The position numbers and the translations under genes were made by a program. 30,355 nt of DNA from assembly GCA_035701115.1 (NCBI GenBank), contig DASSOA010000118.1:1-30355 (forward strand), written 5' to 3'. This DNA comes from DASSKW01 sp035701115 (lineage in GTDB: Bacteria > Pseudomonadota > Gammaproteobacteria > Natronospirales > REEB76). Shown piece by piece: positions 25,601 to 30,355 of the stretch; the first letter of the stretch is position 1; each line of letters starts with the position of its first letter. The notes under the pieces were generated by a model, which did not search any database, was not told the DNA's origin, and saw only the letters and a list, made by a program, of their open reading frames with translations.

Positions 25601-27047
25601 CGCGCATCAAGGCGCGATTTTGCCGCTTGTTGAGCTTGTTGACGGGAACCGGTTTGAGGCCTTTTTCCAGTACCTTTGGTGCAGACAATTTGTTGAACGG
25701 ATGTTTTCCCGTCAGCAGCTCGTAGCTGACGCATGCCAGTGCATAAATATCGTCGCGTGGGTCAGGGTCCTGGCCATCGAACATCTCGACCGTGGCATAT
25801 GCGGGCGTGAGCGCGCCCAGCTGCCCGGGGTCGAAAACCGTGGTTTCACCAGATGTGTCAAGTTTGGTTTTTGACGCGCGCGCGATGCCGAAATCCAGCA
25901 ACTTGAGGGTTCCGTCTTTCAGCAGAAAGGCATTGCCTGGTTTGAAGTCCGAATGCACCAGCCCCTTTGAATGTGCGTACGATAGCCCGTCGCACAGCTG
26001 CTTGATCAGATTCATCGCCTCGGCAACCGGCAGGCCCCCCGCCGGAAGATGTTTGATATATCTGGCGAGCTCTTCACCTTCCATCAATTCCATGGTCATG
26101 TAGACCGTGCCGCCATCCCGGTCGAAGTCGAACACCGTTGCGATATTCGGGTGAGCGAGACGCTGCGCCTTGCTGGACTCACGTTGTAAGGCAATGAATG
26201 ATTCCGGGTGCTGCTTGAAGTCACCTGACAGTGTTTTTACGGCGATGTACGGATTTTTGTCCTTGGCCTCGACTTTGAGCAGGTCACGAGCCTTGTAGAC
26301 CTTGCCCATGCCGCCTTCGCCGAGCACACTGATGAGCTCGAAGCGATCTTTCAGTACTGACCCGGCGCCCAGGTTTTCAGCACCACCGGTTGCTTTGAGT
26401 CCCGTGCTCGTTTTCCAGCTGGAGCCGGTTGTGCCGCTTCGTCCCGCTGTCGGTGAATTGTCGATCGCGAACGGATCGTATTCGCCGTCAGTGGCACGCT
26501 GCCCGTGAGTCTGAGTGGTTACGTCGTCCTGACCAGTCTGATGGTCCGTTTGAGTAACGACGGTTCTGCCCCCGGAAGTGCTCAACTTGATGGTGGCGTC
26601 GGCATTTTGCGGGCTGGGCGACACTGGCCCGGAATTGCCGCGCAGGGTGCGTTCGTTACCTGGCAAGGTAGCGTCCCGCCCGGGACTGGTGATTTGGGTT
26701 TTGTCCGGATCGGGGGGCAAAGTAAGTTGGGTCTTGTCGGAATTTGCCGGTGGTGAAGTAACGACTGTCTTTTCCGTGGTGGAGGGTTTGTCCTGCTCCA
26801 GCTCGGGTGCAGGCTCGAGCTGAAAGGGGAAATCGTCGGCGGCAGGTTTTGCCGCTTCGATGTGGGTACGCAGCACGTGTGCGACTGGCAGTGAAAGACC
26901 CCGTTCCTGGGCCTTTTCGACAATTTCAAGCAACGCGCCGTGATCGCAGCCCGGAGAGGAGAGGTTCTTATCAAGCCATGTCCGAACTGGCGACAGGTTA
27001 CTGCTGCCATGCATGACATCTTCCAGTAATTTTTCAAATTCGGTCAC
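22665..27047 (-). CDS. Transmembrane Ser/Thr protein kinase with periplasmic helical repeats and FGE/SUMF1-like domain
   Basis: The 1460-residue protein has five parts. Residues 1-70 are helical and unknown. Residues 71-230 are a Thr/Pro-rich linker. The kinase domain spans about 236-502, with loop GEGGMG (243-248), Lys271, HSDFKPGN (365-372, catalytic Asp367, Asn372) and DFG (385-387). Ser replaces the Arg before the catalytic Asp, so it is a non-RD kinase. A membrane helix lies at about 512-530. Residues 531 to about 1240 hold TPR-like helical repeats (for example GDYKQASDVLQVALSYAP), and about 1250-1460 form an FGE/SUMF1-type domain ending LTGFRVAR. Six Cys fall in that domain and none in the repeats, which suits disulfides in the periplasm. 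The FGE copper-binding Cys pair is absent. Start GTG 27047 has AGGAG 8 bases upstream. It lies 49 bases after the phosphatase. Confidence 0.92.
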   Translation of the reverse strand: MTEFEKLLEDVMHGSSNLSPVRTWLDKNLSSPGCDHGALLEIVEKAQERGLSLPVAHVLRTHIEAAKPAADDFPFQLEPAPELEQDKPSTTEKTVVTSPPANSDKTQLTLPPDPDKTQITSPGRDATLPGNERTLRGNSGPVSPSPQNADATIKLSTSGGRTVVTQTDHQTGQDDVTTQTHGQRATDGEYDPFAIDNSPTAGRSGTTGSSWKTSTGLKATGGAENLGAGSVLKDRFELISVLGEGGMGKVYKARDLLKVEAKDKNPYIAVKTLSGDFKQHPESFIALQRESSKAQRLAHPNIATVFDFDRDGGTVYMTMELMEGEELARYIKHLPAGGLPVAEAMNLIKQLCDGLSYAHSKGLVHSDFKPGNAFLLKDGTLKLLDFGIARASKTKLDTSGETTVFDPGQLGALTPAYATVEMFDGQDPDPRDDIYALACVSYELLTGKHPFNKLSAPKVLEKGLKPVPVNKLNKRQNRALMRALALKRDDRTSSVEEFWEDIRPKKSYVKQYAIGGTIAIVVLVALGYKPVVDYLHTRRNNQITAQIESGAISVPQGLQLIKELDKDSQRYILDNAKDRIIKYFEQQAESEVDDTKGNYNFAAALNEIDKATGYYSDSAELAQEKASLNNRLATLLVNMNTRFQADLKSGNLMPREGQDITDTIKIVRAAAPTSPMLNNAVLIGHYADMIRQYAKTGDYKQASDVLQVALSYAPKDADLLNLQDQVKVELKREQDAQLIAQLETQIKTAIPHLQSLDDYDSIRTAMLKLEALSPADAILQKLHDPLNSALQSALNDAAQQKQWDKAESILFTYSHLLSVTELLKQRQALSQVEVQAGYVPANMQQRLQQVQQHRDAIAKLLANAKYDSDWDAQLLGTFQETIALLQPNDMTWFDSLRNSIAQTYIKLAEQMAQQDRFEAANNLIANGKTYAPDYPEFGQAEQTIAQAQTTFQKQHAERQRLAQISNLESTFQLQVNAGQINDANTTYAALQQQLPANDKFFTETAPQEYALGYLRLAQNSAVNGDYKHAVAFVQAGLKYQQLDDLKKALTEYSNQAQRAALLASVDTIQASGMSDLKAGLDKVEQLFPKEQSKIADSLMKKLAQHIEDLKNTGDLVTANDLLSAAKQTFTDSQLIQKITLPKPQLPSKFAKLGRAAMAQNDLSKAQEFLDQGQKQEPGNADLEAFGNQLQAAEAKANQYYVAYQRYMQTGQASQAKEYLAYAMRLWADNPTYQAEYKRSFATAQTATQSSNGGKPCTADLAGYGRQGRAECYDKLGSARGPVLVVVPGGSGVQAFAIGKYEVSVGQWNEYCRNSGQCKPSAGDAGLPITNVPYSEIKQYIAWLSDKSGEHYYLPSYQQWKYAASAGGTDTNRDFNCQVTLGGQIIKGLSMVNTETGRANAWGLTNYVGNAQELVSDGGSLEAAGGDYQDALSQCSTSLLRPDNGAPDALTGFRVARDLDK

Positions 27048-27096
27048 TTACCATCTCCTGGTGCCACGCGGTACAGCGTTCCTGCAGCATTGTTGT

Positions 27097-27822
27097 TCAA
27101 TTGAATTTCACGGCGACCACAGTCACATTGTCACGTGCGTGGCGTTCGAGCGCGAGTTCGATCAATTTGTCCACGGCCTGCTCATTTCCCTTCAGCGTTT
27201 TGGCAATTTCTGCGTCCGACATTTCCTTGTAAAGACCATCGCTGCAGAGCAGGTAGATATCGCCGGGTTCCGGTGCAAACAGTTCAATGTCCACGAACAG
27301 GCTGGGCATGGCGCCGATGGCGCGCGTGATGCGGTTGGCCTGCGGATGCCCGGCTGCCTCCTCGCGGGAAAGCAGGCCGCTCGATACCAGATCCTCAACC
27401 ATTGCGTGGTCCTGGCTCAACTGTCCGATCTGCTTGCCCCGGATGCGATACAACCGGCTGTCTCCTGCCCACAGACAGGCTGCATGGCGCCCTTTGGCCA
27501 AAAGCACCACGGCAGTGGTGCCGATCGTACGTTCCTTTTGATCAAGCGCCAGGGTGAGGAGCTTTCTGTTAACGGTGAGGAGCGAGTCTTCGGCGGCGTC
27601 AATCAGGTCATTAAGGCTGCCATCCGGTGGCAGTTGCGTGAGCTGCTCAACGAGCATGCCGCTCGCGACATCCCCGGCGGCATGACCGCCCATGCCGTCG
27701 GCCACTGCCCATACACCCAAATCCGGACGATGCAGAAATGCGTCTTCGTTGTTTTTTCGCACCGCGCCAACATTGGTAATTCCGCGGGAATTCCAGCGCA
27801 ATGACTGTGACGTCTGTTTCAT
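27097..27822 (-). CDS. PP2C-family Ser/Thr protein phosphatase
   Basis: This metal-dependent phosphatase (PPM family) probably reverses the action of the adjacent kinase. The 241-residue protein is a catalytic domain only, without membrane helix. The metal ligands are Glu26-Asp27 (KNNEDA), Asp42-Gly43 (ADGMGGHAAG), Asp195 in SDGL and Asp231-Asn232 (DNVTVV). GDSR (120-123) and GTTAVV are also typical. The frame extends upstream to 27945, but ATG 27822 gives the usual family start, WNSRGITNVGAVRKNNEDA. The kinase gene begins 49 bases downstream, and this is likely the first gene of the operon. The same phosphatase-kinase pairing is known from type VI secretion and actinobacterial loci, but no secretion-core genes are in view. 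Confidence 0.93.
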   Translation of the reverse strand: MKQTSQSLRWNSRGITNVGAVRKNNEDAFLHRPDLGVWAVADGMGGHAAGDVASGMLVEQLTQLPPDGSLNDLIDAAEDSLLTVNRKLLTLALDQKERTIGTTAVVLLAKGRHAACLWAGDSRLYRIRGKQIGQLSQDHAMVEDLVSSGLLSREEAAGHPQANRITRAIGAMPSLFVDIELFAPEPGDIYLLCSDGLYKEMSDAEIAKTLKGNEQAVDKLIELALERHARDNVTVVAVKFN

Positions 27823-28188
27823 GTGTTGCCGCCGGCCCCCGGGTTCCAATACAAACCTTATAAATATATGGGTGTCGATGCCCCAGTCCAGCGGCCCTTG
27901 AAGCCTGAGAACGGGTATGCCGATACCGACTGAGTGCCTTCTCAAACTACTGCGTTAAGAATAGGACAATGTTACATAACAGTTCGATGCTTGTGGGGCA
28001 CATTAATGCAAAATATGAATCTTGGCGATGGTCCGACGACGCCGGCCACCGAGCCAAAATATATCTTACATAATTGTTGCAAACCCTTGTGTCGCAAGCT
28101 ATCTTTCTCCCCGCGGGGTTTAGTCATCTCTCGACTGGTTCAGGCCAGATTCGGCGTAGTCGCCAAGATCAAGATTTAAGGGATAGCA
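27823..28188. other. Divergent intergenic region between phosphatase and TpsB genes
   Basis: The 366 bases hold no supported gene and are more AT-rich than the flanks. On the minus strand, TATATTTATAAG (complement of 27857-27868) is a possible -10 area for the phosphatase-kinase operon, 35-45 bases from its ATG, but without a good -35 box. On the plus strand a better promoter is at 28077-28105. A 57-codon open frame (28006-28179) ends 9 bases before the TpsB start; it is discussed as a finding. Confidence 0.5.
28077..28105 (+). promoter_or_regulatory. Sigma-70-like promoter for the TpsB gene
   Basis: TTGCAA (28077-28082) is followed after 17 bases by TATCTT (28100-28105), about 84 bases before the ATG. 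It was judged by eye against the sigma-70 consensus. Confidence 0.4.
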
Positions 28189-30258
28189 ATGCAGGCCAGA
28201 AATACGTCCGCGTGGAGGTTTTACCACAATCTCGTCTGGGCGGCCGTTCTGGTGGCATGGTTGCCGCTATCCAGCCTGGCAGTGCCGCTGGCTCCTGTCA
28301 TGGCATCCGGTTCGGCTGCCCCACCTCCGTTACCGCCACCGCCCCCTCTTCCGGGTGGGGCACAACCGGGTGGTGCTCAGCCGGTGCTCCCCCCACCCAG
28401 CATTCCGGTTCCCGGCAGCAATCTGGACCTTTCAGTGCCACCCGTTTATGAGCGGCCGCTGGGGGCTGACGAGGGAGCCCGGGTCTTTGTCAAGAAATTT
28501 GTAATCACGGGCGTTATTGGCGACCGTGGTGCCGGCATCGACCCGAAAGAAATCCAGCACCAGGTTGACCAGCGATTTACTCAGCTTGAGTCCTTGCTGG
28601 AAGCGACCCGCCTCAAGAAAGAGGGGCTCTCCGAACAAGGACCGGAGGGGTTTACCCCGGAAGAACAACAGAAGATCATCAAATTCATGCAGGGCGCGGT
28701 GAAGACCGCCTCGCCGGAAGAACAGCAGCGTCAGTATCAGCAATTCATACAGCAGTTGCAGCTTGAACGTTTGCAGCGTCTGCAAGGACTGACAATCGGC
28801 CAACTACAGCAGGTTGCCGATGTGGTGACGAAGTACTATCACGATCGCGGCTATTTTCTGGCCCGCGCCATTGTGCCCGCACAAGAAGTCAAGGACGGAG
28901 TGGTCCACATCAGAGTGCTGGAAGGCCGCTTGGCGCATATAGATGTAGTCGGTAACAAGGAGTATTCCAAGCCGGTATTGACGCGGCCGTTTCAACCGTT
29001 GATCGGCGATCTGGTGACGGTGACGCGAACCGAAAACGCGCTGTTGACGTTGACCAAATACCCCGGACTGAGCGCATCGGGCGTTTTCAAGCCCGGGCCA
29101 GACGTCGGTACCACCGATATCGTTATCAACGTAAACAAGGAGCGGCGATTCGATGGAAGTGTCCGTGCCGATAACCAGGGTACTGAATTTACCGGCAAGA
29201 AACGCCTGATCGGATCGGTGGATTGGAATAATCCTACCGGAGATGCTGATTTACTCAGTGTCACGGCATTGAAGACATTTTCACCGTCCAATTCCACCTT
29301 CGGCGATGTGCGATACGCGCATCCGTTTTTCAGTGCCAGTAATAATTGGGCACTTGATCTGAGCCGCAATTCGTTCGATGTAACCGGCTCGTCTTTTGCG
29401 CCTGGCAGCATCGGAGGCATTTCCAAGATAGCGACGCTGTCATTGCAACGCGCATTCCTGCGCAGTCGCGAGCGCAACATCATTGGCACAATTGACCTGA
29501 GCAGAAAAAGGGCGGATACGCAGTTCTTCGGTCGAGTAATCGGACGCGATGATCTGGCGGTGCTTGGGGCCCAACTCAACTATGACAGCATCGACTCGGG
29601 TGCAGGCACCATTTCGACGAGCTATATCCGCCTCGAACGCGGGTTGCCCGGGGTACTCGGGGTGCCGAGCAACTCGGCGATATTGAATAAGCAGGTGAAC
29701 CCTCCGCCGAGTCGTACTGGCTCGGACAATACGCCTGCAACACCGGAATTTACCCGGCTGACGTTGAACTATCAGCTGTATAAAAATCTCCCCAGCAACC
29801 AGGGGCTGTTGTTCCGGTTCAACGGGCAATATTCGCCGGATCTGCTGTCCTCACTGGAACAGTATGTGATTGGCGGGTCGGACAACGTCAGGGCCTTGCC
29901 CACATCGCAGACGCTGGTGGATACGGCGGCTTTTGCCTCCCTTGAATACAGCGTTCGCGCCCCCGGTTTTGCGGGCAAGGCTGCCTTTGGCGGATACACC
30001 TGGGGTGAAGTCCTGCGATTCCGCATCTTTACCGATGCAGCCGTAGGACTGCTCAACAAACCGGTAAATAGTTCAACAAAGCGGTTTACCGCCGCAGGAA
30101 ACGGTGTCGGTATTGAATTTACCTGGCCGGGTACGATGACGGCCAATCTTCAATGGGCAAGGCTGAACGGCGGCGCCAGACCGGGATCCGGGCCATCGGA
30201 CCCGACTGCGGTCAAGAATGCCTCTCAAGTGTGGGTTGACGTCACATTCAGCTTTTGA
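28189..30258 (+). CDS. TpsB-type outer-membrane translocase (ShlB/FhaC/HecB family)
   Basis: TpsB proteins export large TpsA exoproteins across the outer membrane. The 689-residue protein has a long basic and hydrophobic leader (1-40), then a Pro-rich linker (about 44-75). POTRA 1 follows (about 98-246, from VFVKKFVITG to VLEGRL), then POTRA 2 (about 249-317) and a 16-strand-type barrel (320-689) ending in the outer-membrane terminal Phe (WVDVTFSF). POTRA 1 is interrupted by a Gln/Glu-rich helical insertion (about 125-198). The conserved loop motif VRGY/F appears as VRAL (567-570), keeping Val-Arg. ATG 28189 has AAGGGA a few bases upstream. No TpsA partner is seen before the right edge, only 97 bases away. 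It is divergent from the kinase operon. Confidence 0.88.
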   Translation: MQARNTSAWRFYHNLVWAAVLVAWLPLSSLAVPLAPVMASGSAAPPPLPPPPPLPGGAQPGGAQPVLPPPSIPVPGSNLDLSVPPVYERPLGADEGARVFVKKFVITGVIGDRGAGIDPKEIQHQVDQRFTQLESLLEATRLKKEGLSEQGPEGFTPEEQQKIIKFMQGAVKTASPEEQQRQYQQFIQQLQLERLQRLQGLTIGQLQQVADVVTKYYHDRGYFLARAIVPAQEVKDGVVHIRVLEGRLAHIDVVGNKEYSKPVLTRPFQPLIGDLVTVTRTENALLTLTKYPGLSASGVFKPGPDVGTTDIVINVNKERRFDGSVRADNQGTEFTGKKRLIGSVDWNNPTGDADLLSVTALKTFSPSNSTFGDVRYAHPFFSASNNWALDLSRNSFDVTGSSFAPGSIGGISKIATLSLQRAFLRSRERNIIGTIDLSRKRADTQFFGRVIGRDDLAVLGAQLNYDSIDSGAGTISTSYIRLERGLPGVLGVPSNSAILNKQVNPPPSRTGSDNTPATPEFTRLTLNYQLYKNLPSNQGLLFRFNGQYSPDLLSSLEQYVIGGSDNVRALPTSQTLVDTAAFASLEYSVRAPGFAGKAAFGGYTWGEVLRFRIFTDAAVGLLNKPVNSSTKRFTAAGNGVGIEFTWPGTMTANLQWARLNGGARPGSGPSDPTAVKNASQVWVDVTFSF

Positions 30259-30299
30259 GACAGGATTTTGAGCTAGACTTAATTTGACCATAAATCGCC

Positions 30300-30323
30300 C
30301 GGTGACAGATCGCTCTGTCGCCG
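30300..30323. repeat. Inverted repeat downstream of the TpsB gene
   Basis: CGGTGACAG (30300-30308) and CTGTCGCCG (30315-30323) pair over 9 bp with one G-U wobble and a 6-base loop. There is no T-run after it, so it is not a clear terminator. It may be an operator or a hairpin in the leader of the next gene, which starts beyond the window. Confidence 0.4.
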
Positions 30324-30355
30324 CGGCTTACCTTATATAGATGTTCCGGCTGGGG

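Noticed and set aside
27097..27822. Reading the phosphatase-kinase pair as part of a type VI secretion locus.
   Set aside because: No secretion sheath, baseplate or ClpV-type genes are in the window, and the FHA domain is on a cyclase rather than a Fha scaffold.

Overview
The window looks like an ordinary stretch of chromosome from a moderately GC-rich, Gram-negative bacterium, most likely a non-enteric gammaproteobacterium. That view rests on the gene families: FadH-type dienoyl-CoA reductase, DusA, TypA, PdxH, a gammaproteobacterial DUF3301 protein, a MacAB-like efflux system and a two-partner-secretion outer-membrane transporter. I saw no tRNA, rRNA, CRISPR array, insertion sequence, integrase or attachment site. 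The assignment to a lineage is inference from protein families only.

Layout. Bases 1-611 (+) hold the end of a probable HD-GYP-type protein and the ribosome-rescue hydrolase arfB, closed by a perfect 12-bp hairpin terminator. Bases 672-4714 (-) hold a BON-domain protein, a membrane diguanylate cyclase, a DUF3301 protein and, behind its own promoter and a long structured leader, an APC-family amino acid permease. Bases 4845-8496 (+) hold an AlkA-like DNA glycosylase, fadH and a predicted lipoprotein. Bases 8561-15691 (-) form a colinear run of seven genes: a Yip1-like membrane protein, a MacA-like adaptor, an ATPase, two tandem MacB/FtsX-type permeases, a glycerophosphodiester phosphodiesterase and a short GlpD. 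A small RRM RNA-binding protein lies alone at 15983-16264 (-). Bases 16626-21040 (+) hold housekeeping genes: typA, pdxH, dusA and a SAM methyltransferase.

The most interesting region is 21147-30258. It holds a class III nucleotide cyclase fused to an FHA domain (+), facing a (-) strand operon that encodes a PP2C phosphatase, a 1460-residue transmembrane Ser/Thr kinase and a small SHOCT-like membrane protein that overlaps the kinase stop. Divergent from that operon is a TpsB-type outer-membrane translocase with a large helical insertion in its first POTRA domain. The kinase has a threonine-rich N-terminal linker that could dock an FHA domain, a non-RD catalytic loop, one membrane segment, a long helical-repeat region predicted to be periplasmic and a C-terminal FGE/SUMF1-like domain without the catalytic cysteine pair. 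Together these genes read as a candidate envelope-sensing phosphorylation circuit linked to a cyclic-nucleotide output. The circuit is an inference from domains and proximity, not a demonstrated system.
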